NCBI GenBank assembly: GCA_047495785.1
Contig: JBLDXI010000029.1
Coordinates: forward strand, 1,984,001 to 2,048,000
DNA from: Lepidodermella squamata
Lineage: Eukaryota; Gastrotricha
Direction of reading: 5' to 3'
Length of the DNA stretch: 64,000 nucleotides
Part shown: positions 44,040-55,424 of the stretch, piece after piece
Numbering within the stretch: position 1 is the first letter of the stretch
How the letters are laid out: each line of letters opens with the position of its first letter
Made by a program: the position numbers and the translations under genes
Notes under the pieces: generated by a model
Seen by the model: only the letters and a program-made list of their open reading frames with translations
Databases searched by the model: none
What the model was told of the DNA's origin: nothing

Positions 44040-45123
44040 TTATAATTTGTCGATTGAGTAAAAAGCGCAAGCGAGGTGCATTTAAATAGTTGAGGTATGA
44101 GGCATCGTGACTCATGCCTGTAATCGCGCAATCGCTCTTAATTTAGATCTTCCGATTTGGCTGAACTTTTGGTGGCAGGTTAGAGATCCGCAACGTATCA
44201 GCCTAGACTGATTGAACACTACATTCCTCTTATTTGCTTATATAATGACAATTAGTTTATTTTTCTATGACTCGTGGATCACATCCAACTGGCGTATGTG
44301 TAAAAATACTAAACCTGACATTTATGCAAATTTAGTAGTATTTAGTTAATTACAGTTCCCCTTGCGGTGCGTACTGCTTCCTCGTCGTCTCCACTGGTCA
44401 CAGTACCAAGCGAGAACCTCGTAGTCGAGCCCCAGCTTAGTTCCTCATTGAAAGCGATTCTCGCCCAGAATATTCGCGGAAGACATCGGTTTTGGAAAGC
44501 ATCCAACTTGTTGATGTCAGTCCTTACCCAATCAACCCGAGCCATATAACGAGACCGTGCAGTTGCAGGCACGCATCTTGGTCGCCATAGAGATCAGATT
44601 AACCGTCGCCATATTGATCATTGCTGAGCTGAACCGCGGTTTTAACGTCTCTGGATTGCTTAAGTCCAGAGGCCAGAGGCTTGAGCTGACCTCGATAGTT
44701 AACGCAACGACGACCCGATTTAAAATGGCCTGACTGGCTTTAGATTTTGAATTTCAACGGCCGAGTCGTTCAAAAAACTTCGCGTAATAATTGGCGAGGT
44801 TTTGCCAGAGGTCTGTACGATACTGCCGAAGTCTACACATTTTCGTTCGGGGGTGAAATGAAAAGAAATTTTAGATGAAATACCAATGACGCCCGAGCCA
44901 GTTATAATTTCCAGGTTTTTTCGAGTAAATTTCAGAATTCTTCTGTGATATTGCATGCTGTGCATCTGAAAAGGTTTTCCCGGGTTCCATCTCGAAGAAA
45001 TATAATATAATATGTGGCAAAAGGGGCAAACTCTTATTAGATAGTTGTGGTTAAGTAGGTATCGATTCATTATTGAACTCGATTCCGTGCAGCTGTAAGC
45101 TAGCAATGCCGGAATATCGCGGA

Positions 45124-45290
45124 GTGGGCGACAGAACTACCTGACTAAAATAGAAACAAATGGAGTAAAACTATTTTTGCATCTCCGCCAAGTCAGTCGC
45201 GTGCCGGAAAAACTGAGCGCCAGTTTTTTCTGTGCATCAATTGCATTACGCCATTTGTTTCTATTTTAGTCAGGTCGTTCTGTCGCCCAC
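45124..45290. mobile_element. 167-bp MITE with 40-bp inverted repeats
   Basis: Ends GTGGGCGACAGAAC and its inverse; arms continue through CTGACTAAAATAGAAACAAA with one or two mismatches. The related flank at 6840 lacks the element, giving an empty site. Confidence 0.85.
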
Positions 45291-45411
45291 CCAGCGATAT
45301 GAACCCAGAAATCGGCCACGGTCCGTTACGTAAACCGCTGATCGAGCCCTCATCTCCATCCAACTAAACTTCCATGACCACAGATTTTCCGATGAATATT
45401 CTTGTTCTTAT

Positions 45412-45417
45412 TTTATT
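45412..45417 (-). terminator. Poly(A) signal AATAAA of member 13
   Basis: AATAAA on the minus strand about 140 nt past the stop of member 13, same context as for members 3 and 11. Confidence 0.55.
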
Positions 45418-45557
45418 TATGAAGCTCCGGATATCATACTAAACATTAAGTAAAATGATTACCGAGGGCAATGTATTATTTTGCACATTTCGGCATTATC
45501 ATTCAGAATTCAGAAACCAATGAACAGATCGTGAATTTTCTGAGCTGAAACCTTATC

Positions 45558-46634
45558 TTAGCAACCACCAACTCCTCCTCCTCCTCCTCCCCCACCACCA
45601 CCAGCACCGCAACCGCCAACACCACCCAATCCTCCGGCAGCTACAAAGACACAAACCGAAATAGGCATGAAAACACAAACTACGAGAGCGAAATTAACGG
45701 AGTCAGTGATATAGAAAATAAGGTCTTCAATCGGAAACGTTTTGGTATGTGAGCATTGATTTAGGAGAATCAAAAATAAGGAAATTGCGACTTACCCCGA
45801 ATTGCGCGTTGCCGTTCATTCTCTGCTGCCATTTCCAGCTCAACTTCAGGGTCGGCCGCATAGGCAGCAGAAGGACAGCTAATACAAGGCGAATAGTGAT
45901 CCGGTTTTCCAACGAGTTGTCTATTGCTGCATTCGCAACACATCGTGGAAAAAACGATGATGTAGCTCGTCGTCAACAACGATTGGACTGCGACGATCGC
46001 CCAGCCGATGGGCCACGAAATTAAAGTGTGGTCGAAGCATGGTCTCGTTAGGACATTGTTGACAAACGCGGCAAGGAAGGATGTGTACAATATGGCCAGA
46101 AAAATATCCTGTAAAATGTAACACCATCTTTTAAGGAGGGTTTCATATCTCGTAGAAGTATCTTAGAAGCTCCGCCAGTAATTGTTCGCAATCAATAACA
46201 GAAAACTATAAGCCATAACAATAATAAAGCTCTCCTACCAAAAGCATATCGTAAGCCCAGCTGTAGCACCTCTTGACCAAAAGCTGTAGGACAGCGGCCA
46301 ATAAGCCGAACAATGTCGGCGTAATGACCCAGCCAGAGTACGGCCAATTCTGCTTTAGTAGATACTCAGCACCGAATTCGGCAACTTTGTCTTGATAACG
46401 GCTCAGATCGACAATATAGGCTATGGATAGAGCCAAGTATACAATGTTGAGTACAAGCTGTAGCAGCCTGGCGATTCCATAGCCTGATTGCAGTCTAATG
46501 GAAATCAAACTCGGCTTATTCGTGTTGGATGGCCTCGCTGTAATGGCGGGCCTCGCTATAACGATAACCGCTGACCCATGAGTAGAGAACTGAGGCTCGT
46601 TGGGAAGAAATTGGTGAGCAGCTTGAATCGGCAT
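45558..46634 (-). CDS. Tetraspan array member 13 (canonical three-exon copy)
   Basis: E1 46239..46634, E2 45796..46108, E3 45558..45640, 263 residues, with introns of 130 and 155 bp. This is the clearest intact member. MPIQAAHQFLPNEPQFSTHG is a single N-terminal repeat; TM1 SGYGIARLLQLVLNIVYLAL and on; TM2 YSGWVITPTLFGLLAAVLQ; TM3 about residues 135-152; TM4 ISWPIGWAIVAVQSLLTT; then a Cys cluster (MCCECSNRQ) next to the membrane, a conserved segment with AAYAADPEV and a charged stretch, and a 27-residue Gly tail with two Cys, ending GGC-stop. The Cys cluster could be palmitoylated (inference). Topology with cytosolic ends and the spacing resemble MARVEL-type tetraspans, but I could not confirm homology. 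Confidence 0.85.
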
Positions 46635-46820
46635 TGAAAATACATGATTTCAGAATGCTCATCATGCAATGGAATTCATTCAAAGCTAAATGTATTACGT
46701 CTGACTCATTCCTGAGTGAAATCGTTCTCAACTTAGGGCTTCACATTTGTTGAACATTTGTTGACAGCTTTGTGATCCGCCACACAACAGACTACTGCAG
46801 ATAGCTACGTATGAGCAAAG

Positions 46821-46846
46821 ACTGACTAAATGCAACACTTCTATAT
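46821..46846 (-). promoter_or_regulatory. Core promoter of member 13
   Basis: Minus strand ATATAGAAG then CATTTAGTCAGTCTTTGC; start of transcription expected near 46823, about 190 bp upstream of the ATG. Confidence 0.6.
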
Positions 46847-47648
46847 GTATAACATATTTTCATGTATCATTGTGTGATTTACTTATTACTCATTATACAG
46901 TGACTATTGAAGAGTCGCTTTTTTCTGCTTCATGACTCATGAATCATAGCGATAACAGGATAGTAAATAATATTATATGACTCATAGTTTGTCCTGGTAT
47001 TCGTAACAAAGGTGATACCCCTTTTTCGCGCGGCGGCCAATGTTCGAATTAATCGAAAGGCGACTAAAAAATCAAGTTCCACTTTCCGAGCCAAGGCACA
47101 ATTATGACTTCCTGGTCACTGAAGGTTCGATGTCGTTATTACAGACGCGTAATTGATTTTGACAAGTCTGATGTTAAAGATTCCCCATGCTTCCAAAATG
47201 GCGTCAAATTAAATTGATTTTTTTGCACAGTAATAAGCAGATTAATTACAAAACGCATCGCTTGTTTGGCCTTTACTCACTCTTGCGCGGCCTAAAGCAC
47301 ATTGTCGTAGATAGCCTTTATCTAGGCACATTGTGATACAGGCTCATTTTGTGTAGAATAACATTCGATTATATTTCGAAGATATATTTGCCAGAGAACA
47401 TTGGTTGCTGCCTAGTTAATTCCTCCTGATTGAGAGGAGTGATTCTCCTATGATTGAGGCTAAAACACGATACAGAAATAGTGTTTCTGTATTCCTGTAC
47501 AATACAGAAACACTTTTATTAAGATGGACTTTTTATTATCGCATTTTCCTATATAAATGGCGTACAAGATCACTTTTTCCCGCACTTTCTAGCTACGTTT
47601 GTCCGAGTTTTTAGCAGATACAGAGGAGAAAAGCAATCTCGGATTTAC
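46847..47648. other. Intergenic spacer
   Basis: No gene seen. A short inverted motif (CAGAAATAGTGTTTCTGTAT and ATACAGAAACAC) lies near 47470-47515. Confidence 0.45.
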
Positions 47649-49349
47649 TCAGAATAAAGAAACACTTTTCTTGTACGAATGACTGTATGAATCGAGGTTC
47701 CGCAGGAACCGAAGATGAATACAGTCATGAGTATTGAAAAAAAGAGAAATTGAGAGTGAAAACAAAAACACGAGCGAAATCTGAGTGATAGGAAAAAATG
47801 ATAATTTACCTCGTATTGCGATTTGCCGATCAATATCCGCTCTCACCAGCTGAACTTCAGGGTCAGCCGCATAGGCAGCAGAAATGCAGCACATGTTAAC
47901 GGAGTAGTGATCCGGTTTTCCAATCAGTTGCCGATTGCTGCATTTGCAACACATCGAGAACCAAACGATGATGCAGCTTATTGTCAGCAAAAATTGAACT
48001 GCAAAGATTGCCCAGCCGATGGGCCAGGATATCAGATTATGTACGAAGCATGGTCTCGTTAGAGTGTAGAGAAATCCGGCAAGGAACGATATGTTCAATA
48101 TGGCCAGAACAATATCCTGTGAAATATGGCAACTTAACTTTTCAAAAAAGCCTCTTAGAAGCTCTGAATTCGATCAAATAATCTGTAGGGCAGAAAAATA
48201 AGTTGGTTGAATAAGCACACTTACCGAAACCATGTCGTAAGCCCAGCTGTGGCATCTTTTGACCAAAAGCTGTAGGACAGCAACCAAGAGGCCGAAGAAA
48301 GACGGCGTAATGACCCAGCCGGAGTATAGCCAATGCTGCCGTAGTCGATACTCATCGCCAACTTCGACAACTTCGTCTTTATAAAGGCTCAGATCGACGA
48401 TATAGGCTATCGCTAGAGCCATGTATGCAATGTTGAGTAAAAGCTGAAGCAGTCTTGCGATTCCATAGCCTGATCGCAGCCTGATTGAAATTAGGCTCGG
48501 TTTAGGTTTGACATCCTCAATATCAATCACTGATGGCTGTGATTGAATGTTCGGCCCCGCTATGACGTAAATCGCCGACCGAGGATCAGTGAACTGCTGC
48601 TCGCTGCGATGTAATTGGTTAGCAGAATCATAAACAGCCGATCGATTGATGTTATTATTGATCTGCTGGTTGCTGGGAGAAAGTCGGTAAGCAAATGGAG
48701 GATAATTGCGATGAAATTGGTAAGCAGGTGGTGAATCAGGTTGAAACGTGTGCTGGTGTCTGCTTCTAGACTCAGAACGGTGTGGAAGGGCACGCGTTGA
48801 TGCTGGGCGACTGACTGGGGTAGCGCTCGTCGCTTCAACGGCCGGCTTTGGTCGCGCCACGGGGTCCTGAAACGGCGCAACCCGGGCACGCTCGCGCTTG
48901 TGTAAGGCCCGGATCGCTAAATAGCGGACGTGGCGTCGTAGCTTTTCGGGGCTATCATCCAGCTCAGCCAATTCTCGGCGCTCTATTTTCAACCAGTCTT
49001 TGCGAGCATCAGGCGACATGAGTTGTAGTAGCCAATCAAGTTGACGGTCCAGGCTGTCGGCGCGGGCGTTGGGCCGTGTACACCGTCGGGGAGAGCCAGC
49101 GGCCTCACGGGTGAAAGCCGTCGTTTGCAGTTTCGACTCGGGCGTAACGGGTTCATAAGCGCCACAGGTTGCAGCAGAACGACTCCGGCGAGGCTTTTCC
49201 AGAGGCAACTGTGCTGCAGCTGAAGCGGCCGGCTTGAGCTTGTCCTTGGAGAGACTTTTATTCAACGTTGAGGCCCCGCCCGTCGCTGGCGGGTAAGCCG
49301 TAAGCGTCTTGGGCACCTTCGTTTTTGCTGCTGTTTTCTTGCCGGTCAT
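47649..49349 (-). CDS. Tetraspan array member 14 with extra N-terminal domain, tail exon lost
   Basis: E1 48225..49349 (375 codons) and E2 47810..48116. The first 200 or so residues (from MTGKKTAAKTKVPKTLTAYP) match the extra domain of member 4, with the same charged block (ARADSLDRQLDWLLQLMSPD to ALHKRERARVAPF). Then come about three repeats, TM1, TM2 and a normal E2 whose donor (G|GTAAATT) is present. No E3 is found: where it should start the sequence changes to a 50-bp hairpin (47679-47728). If intron 2 is not removed, the frame runs to a stop at 47649, giving about 530 residues with a hydrophobic, Phe/Ser-rich end in place of the Gly/Cys tail. Splicing to a distant E3 is possible but none is near. 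Confidence 0.65.
47679..47728. repeat. 50-bp hairpin at the lost E3 of member 14
   Basis: ATGACTGTATgAATC at the left pairs with GATgAATACAGTCAT at the right around a GGTTCC/GGAACC centre. It sits where sister genes have the E3 acceptor. Confidence 0.75.
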
Positions 49350-49599
49350 GTTGCTTTTCTCGGCCGATCCACCAGTTGTGGCGGGGACTGGTTCTAGAAT
49401 CAAAACGAGACGTTTCGTCGAAAAGCAGCTTTTATTTTATTTGATAAAACAGGCCCTGAGCGGGAAATCGTTCAATAATGAAAATATCATACGAACAGGT
49501 GGACACGTTCGCATACCGGGTTCGTGGGCAGGTGGAGCAGTTGGCCGGACGAGATAGAAAATAAGACTGGTTCTCATTCTGAGGATCTACGCAAAATGC

Positions 49600-50146
49600 G
49601 GCGTGAATATTGGATACGTGCAATCCAGGCGCATAAAAAGCTGAATTCATCATGGCTGACTCATTCCTGAGTGTATTCGCCCTCATGTTATATTTGGCTG
49701 AATCGGTTTGTTTTTATTCGTTGGATAGTTGGTTGAACTAAAAAGGCATGTTAAAGGCTGGAAAAACACTTTCCGGTTTTTCACACACAGAGTGATTCCA
49801 TTCTCAAATAATGATATATTATCAATAGGTATTAGTTGATTATAATATTGATGCACCAGCACATTCAAAGCAATAGTACTGATACAGTGTGTCCTCATGA
49901 TAAGCCGAAATATTTTGCAATATCGCTTTTCTTGCCCTGTAAATCATGGGTAGTCATGGGTACGACCCATCTAGCTAACCAATCAGCAGATTCTTTTCAG
50001 CTTACAACCTCAAACGAAATGCCTGAGTAAATAATTGAACAAAAGGTCATTAATGAAGCGTGAGATATCAAGTTATTTCGTCTAATTATTGCCGAAAGCG
50101 GTGTAATTTTCGCTTGTTTCATCATTTCATCGCTTAAACCCCTTTC
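49600..50146. other. Leader of member 14 and 3' flank of member 15
   Basis: Contains the conserved leader motif (ACTCATTCCTGAG near 49661) but no clear initiator. The part near 49960-50035 recurs at 2265, 19280 and 53640. No separate gene. Confidence 0.5.
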
Positions 50147-51517
50147 TCAGCAACCGCCTCCTCCGCACTCTCCCCCTCCACAACCTCCTCCTCCGCCACA
50201 TCCGCCTCCTCCTCCACCACATCCGCCTCCTCCTCCGCCACATCCCCCTCCGATTTCCCTATTAATTGCCGCTTAAAAACAGAGAGACGAGTTAAAAACA
50301 CAAAAAAATTGAGCGATAGGAAATGATGACGTACCTTGAATTGCTCTTCGCCGAGCTATCTCCGCCCTCTCAAATTGGACTTCTGGGTCGGCCGCATAGG
50401 CAGCAGAAATGCAGCACATTATAGTTGAGTATCGCTTCGGTTTTCCGATCAGTTGTCGATTGCTGCATTTGCAACTCATCGTGAAGCAAATGATGATGTA
50501 GCTCAATGTCAGCAACGATTGAAGTGCGACGATCGCCCAGCCGATGGGCCAGGATATCAGATTATGTTCGAAGCATTGTCTCGTTAGAGTGTAGACAAGG
50601 CCGGCAAGAAATGGTACGTATAAAATGATCAGAAGAAAATCCTGTAACGAAATTAGCATTACATTTTATGGAAAGTATTGTACAAGTTCTACTGTTTCGG
50701 TCAGATAAAACAATACAGTGCAGCATCGTTACTACGAACTCCTATAATGCGAGTAAAAGTTCGTTTTGAAAGTTCGTTATAGCGATTCTGCACTGGATTT
50801 TGATCATAGCTCTCCTACCGAAATAATATCGTAAGCCCAGCTGTAGCAAGTTTCGACCAAAAGTTGCAGGAGCGCGGCTATGATGCCGAAGAAAGACGGC
50901 GTAATGACCCAGCCCGAGTATAGCCAATGCTGCCGTAGTCGATACACATCGCCAACTTTGACAACTTTGTCTTTATAAAGGCTTAGATCGACGATATAGG
51001 CTATCGCTAGAGCCAAGTATGCAATGTTGAGTATAAGTTGAAGCAATCTTGCGATGCCATAGCCTGATCGCAGTCTAATTGAAATTAAGCTTGGTTTAGG
51101 TTTGACATGCTCAACATCAATGGTGGGTGGTTGTGTGTAAATAGTAGGTCTTGCTATTACATAAACCGCCGGCTGATGAGCAACAGCTCGCCACTCATCA
51201 GCCGGCTGGGGATCGGGTGGAGAACCATAAACCGCTGGCCGATGGGTCGAGAACTGTTGGTCGCCGGGATAATATCGGCGAGCGTGTGGAGGATAATTGT
51301 GAACCGACCGATGAATGGCAAACTGTTGCTCATTGCCATTAATTTGGTGAGCAGATTGAGGACCATACACCGCTTGTCGATGGTTAGAGAACGGCTGGTC
51401 GCCGGAATGAAATCGGTGAGCCAGTGGTGGATAATTTTGAACCGGCCGATGAATTGCGAACTGTTGCTGGTTGCGATGAAATTGGTAAGCAGATTGAGAA
51501 GCAGCTTGAAGCTCCAT
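50147..51517 (-). CDS. Tetraspan array member 15 (five N-terminal repeats, long Cys/Gly tail)
   Basis: E1 50819..51517, E2 50335..50641, E3 50147..50271, 376 residues. The start MELQAASQSAYQFHRN matches sisters; an in-frame ATG 42 nt upstream (51559) would add 14 residues. Residues about 9-130 are five units of a 23-residue repeat with pattern A-H-x-F-x-x-x-x-Q-Q-F-x-x-H-R-P-x-x-x-Y-P-P. TM1 and TM2 follow, with YSGWVITPSFFGIIAALLQ. E2 has ISWPIGWAIVALQSLLTL and a serine in the Cys cluster (MSCKCSNRQ). The tail is the most regular in the window: Cys separated by four or five Gly, seven Cys in all, last residue Cys. Donor 2 is GTACGT. Confidence 0.83.
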
Positions 51518-51690
51518 TGAACATTTTGTGTGAATTGGATACGTGGATTCGAGGCGCATTTAAAAGCTGATTTCATCATGGCTGACTCATTCCTGAGCGT
51601 CATCGCCCTCAGCTTGGTTTATTTTAATTTATTGCAGATTCGAGTGAAATTTTGGTCTTCACTCAAATCTGCATCTCTGTATGAGTCAAG

Positions 51691-51722
51691 ACTGACTAAA
51701 TGCTTAAATCATTCAGTATATT
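51691..51722 (-). promoter_or_regulatory. Core promoter of member 15
   Basis: Minus strand TAAATATAC followed by CATTTAGTCAGTCTTGACTC. Start of transcription expected near 51693, about 175 bp from the ATG. Confidence 0.6.
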
Positions 51723-52979
51723 TACCGATGGTTACCTGATTTGAATAGCACTCTTCGTACAGGATTTTAATGCTTGATTTTCATGTTCAGTACATTAGGA
51801 GAAAAAATCTTTTCACTTAGGTTTTGAACCGCCTTGACATCCGAAAGCGCAGCCAAATGGGCCAGGCTAAAAGTTTTGCTCTCCAACAGGCAATTAGGCC
51901 GAGATTGGACTTTGCAAACAGGATGCATGATGTATTTCGTCTTTCAAATACTTCTGGGGGCTTAACTTATACATGGAACGTAAGGAGGGATTGATGTATG
52001 AGCACGCAGAGCGCTATTACAACTATACCTATATCACGTTCGCTACATTGGCAACGAATGAGTACTGAGTCATTCATGACTCAAAGCCACACTTTTTCAG
52101 TACTATAGGCCACATAGCGCCTCCGGAGTTTTCAACAAATAATAAGCAGATGTAAATAGCGTTGCCACTTTTGGCACGAGATTTAGCTTTTTCCGACTTA
52201 AAGAGTCTAAATGGCTGCATGTCGTATTTTCTGAAATACTAACCCGGCTTGTGCAAAATTGAAGCTTCGAAAACTAGTAAAACTTAGGCTTCTATTCAAG
52301 ACCAGGCTTCTCGAGATAGGGCTATGCAACCCGGAAGCAGCCAAGTCAGTCTTTCAACACTCAGCAGTTTTGAAGCACGAAAACACGCATCCCGCCTGTA
52401 TAACGTCTGGGCCGATAGGACGATTTCGACCACTTAACCAAAATCAAGGCAGCGCTGTCGAAAGTTGACAAAATTATACACACTATAGTCATTGAGACTA
52501 TGCCGGACACTGTAGTATTTTTTGAATGACCGGATAATGAGATGAGGTTACCTTAATTTCAATTTGAAAAAAATCGGAATTTCACACCTCGGTTACCAAT
52601 TTTAAAATAGCCATATTTTCAAAACCGTGTAGGATAGCGGTCTGATTGTTTCAAATTCTTGTAGCCAACATCGATAAGGAGTATTGCTAGAAAGGGCGAT
52701 CAAAAATAAATCAAAATGAAATGTTGGTGCACTGTCGAAGTCAGAATTTCGAAATCGCCCTTATGGCCATTTTAGGGTTAATCTTTGACCCGCGCGCTGA
52801 TTGGTCAATTTTTTTGCTATGACTCCGGGATGAAACAATTTAGTAACCTTACCCTAGATGCGATCTGAGTTTTAAAAAATGGCAATTAGCGTTCTTTTTT
52901 CAACTTCAACTTCAAACGAAATTTCTGAGTAAATAATTGAACTTGAGACTTAAGTTTATTTATGAAGCATGAGAAGCAT

Positions 52980-53317
52980 CATTGTGGAACCACTGGTAAG
53001 TTGAACCTTGGCGCGCACGCTGATTGGTCAGTTTATCGTTGCTAATGACTCCGGAATGAAACATTTCCGTCGTGCGATCCACTAATAAATTATTTTATAT
53101 TTATGAAAAAAATGACCTTGCCACACCCTCTGCCCGGTTTCCATTGACCACGAGCGTAAACTCCATATTAATTGTGGTAAATTGCTGCGGCAAAAAACAC
53201 TTGTTGCAAAAAATCTTATGGATCGCACGACAGAACGTTTCATCCGGGAGTCATAGCAACGATCGATTGACCAATCAGCGTGCGCATTGGATTGGACTTT
53301 TAAGTGGTCACACAATG
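52980..53317. mobile_element. Intact 338-bp CATTGTGG-family MITE
   Basis: Ends CATTGTGGAACCACT and AGTGGTCACACAATG; inverted arms of about 100 bp include GCGCACGCTGATTGGTCA and ATGACTCCGGAATGAAAC. The inner core matches the outer element at 29985-30797 and fragments at 12650 and 55130. No coding capacity. Confidence 0.8.
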
Positions 53318-53949
53318 ATCAAGTTATTTTTTCAAATAATGCCGATGGCGATGTGTTTTTCGCCTGATTTTTATTTTTTTACGGGGTTTCCCCCATCACA
53401 TAACAGCTAAATCGACATATGGGTACATGAGTACATCTTATTCATTTCGTTTCAATCAGGGCAGCACCGTTACCAATCGAGTTTCTTCAATTCGATTCAA
53501 TGATTTGCGGGCAGTATCAGGAATTCGATAAAAAACATTCCAACAACCATGTAGGTATAAACCAATCCTAAGAATTATGTTTGCAAATGATTCATGGATT
53601 TGGTAAAAAGCTGAGTCAAGGGTACGAATCGACGTACGGCTATTTCAACTTACAACCTCAAACATAAAACACAATGCCCGAGTAAATAATTGAACACAAG
53701 TTTAATATACAAATTATACAGGGCGTTCACATGAATATACTCAGAATGAGCAAAAATAGCTATAAAAACCTTCTATGCATGCAACAAGTAGTCAAGCTTT
53801 TGCAGGGAGAGTATTGTTATGTATTATTATGTAGATGAAGGCATCATGGGTGACTCATTTCTGAGCGTAGCCTCCCTCCTGCTATTTCCTGAATCGGTTT
53901 ATTTGTATTTTTTGGAAATTTGGTTTAACTTTTAGTGGCAGACTTCTCT

Positions 53950-53997
53950 AGAAGCTGTGCATGAGTCAAGACTGACTAAATGCTCAATTCCTTTTAT
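53950..53997 (-). promoter_or_regulatory. Orphan family promoter interrupted at its TATA box
   Basis: Same leader and initiator (TTTAGTCAGTCTTGACTC) as member 7, but no E1 follows downstream (53700-53815 has no family coding sequence). The TATA segment CCTTTTAT is split by the hAT-like element that starts at 53998. Confidence 0.6.
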
Positions 53998-54245
53998 CAG
54001 GGCTGCAAAACATGCGGAGCTTTCTGCGCAGAAACTCCTATTTTCCTATGAAATACCCAATATCACAATTTCGTGGTGAAAATTGATAAAAGCAATCGAA
54101 GTCGAAAATCGCTAATCACCGATAATCGAAGTCGATCTGGAATATCAAAAAACTGATAGCGCCTTTGAATTCCCGTTGAATTCGGCTTAATTTCAAAAAT
54201 TTCCTGCGCTACCCATGCGCCATTTCTGCATGTTTTGCAGCCCTG
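53998..54245. mobile_element. 248-bp hAT-like MITE
   Basis: Ends CAGGGCTGCAAAACATGC and GCATGTTTTGCAGCCCTG, flanked by eight bases CCTTTTAT and CCTTTAAT (one or two changes). CAGGG ends and an 8-bp duplication are typical of hAT elements. No coding capacity. Confidence 0.8.
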
Positions 54246-55424
54246 CCTTTAATAAGCTTGAAAAATGAGGAACCGTTATTTCTCTAGAAATTATGACTTG
54301 AATCACATTCAACGATTTCCTTTGAAATGCTAAGATCTTCAAAATCGATGATTTTTCAATGCAAGCATAGAGCGAAGTAGGACCGCGGAACTGGTTGGGA
54401 TTACAAAAATCGGCATAAGGGTCAATGACTGAGCTTTGACTGAGCTCAACTTAGGGACCGATGGAACTGGCAAGGATGATCCCTACCATCCCTAACGGTA
54501 CTTCGCTCTCTGAATGCAAGTATGCGATCTCCCTCTCGTTAAAAAAGCGTGAGAAGTAAACAGGCAGGCTCGCCAATCCCCTGAAGCTGATGCAATTTTA
54601 CACTACGGAAGAACTGTAAATTTCCAATCTTGTATTATTGTCTATGACTATACCTATTATAGCACGTTCGCTACATTGACAAAGAATGAGAATGGCTTGA
54701 CTCAAAGCCACACTTCTTTAGTTAGCCACATAGCGCCTCCAAGGTTTTCAAGAAATAATAAGCTGTTGTAAATAGCGTTGCCACTTTTAGGTTTTTCCGA
54801 GTTAAGGAAATAGTCCAAATGACCTACAAAAAATATATTTTATTCGAAAAATGGAAGAATGATAAACCCCAAAGTAAGGGCAGCACAATGGCAATTAGGT
54901 ATATTCGGTTTCAGTTACTTCTTCAAACATGGCAACCATTTTTCGAAGTTCGACATCCAAAATGATGATGTATTTTTCTGAAAAACTGACTTCGTATGGT
55001 TCTAACGGTCGCCTGATTTACAGTCGACAATCTCGAAAATTTAAAATTCTGTATTGCATCATATAAGGAAAATCGACACAAGAGTCCCCCCTTTGGTCTT
55101 TGACTGAGTTCACCTTGCTAATAGATTGAACTGTTAGCGATGTGTTTTGCCGCTGTAATTTACTACGAATAATGTGGAGTTTACGCTCGAGGTCAATCGA
55201 AACTAGAAACCGTGCAGCTTCTTGCAAAGGGTGTGGCAAGGTCATTTTTTACATAAATATGAAAAAATTTATAAGTGAATCGTGCGACAAAATTGTTTCA
55301 TCCCTTAGTCATAGCAAGAATGAATAGATAAAAGTTTATTTTTTATGAAGCATGAGATAGCAAGTTATTTCATATTTTTCGCTTGCCTTGCTCGCTCGCA
55401 TTTTTCATCGCCGAAACCTCTTTT

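Larger units (their letters stand above)
44270..45557. other. Intergenic spacer
   Basis: No gene seen apart from array flanks. Blocks match 6240-6910 (for example the CTCCTCATTGAAAGCGATTCTC-type region near 6360 and 44445). A small MITE lies at 45124-45290. Confidence 0.5.
51730..55424. other. Large intergenic spacer with transposon remnants and an orphan promoter
   Basis: No family exon and no other gene recognised in 3.7 kb. It contains a MITE (52980-53317), an orphan promoter and leader (about 53815-53997), an hAT-like MITE (53998-54245), a copy of 19010-19320 (53385-53700), and a MITE fragment (55130-55330). Near 54385-54510 the string GAGCGAAGTA is inverted as TACTTCGCTC, perhaps another short element. 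Confidence 0.5.

Noticed and set aside
48225-49403. Start of member 14 at 49403
   Set aside because: That codon is TTG; the first ATG in frame is 49349 and aligns with the start of member 4.
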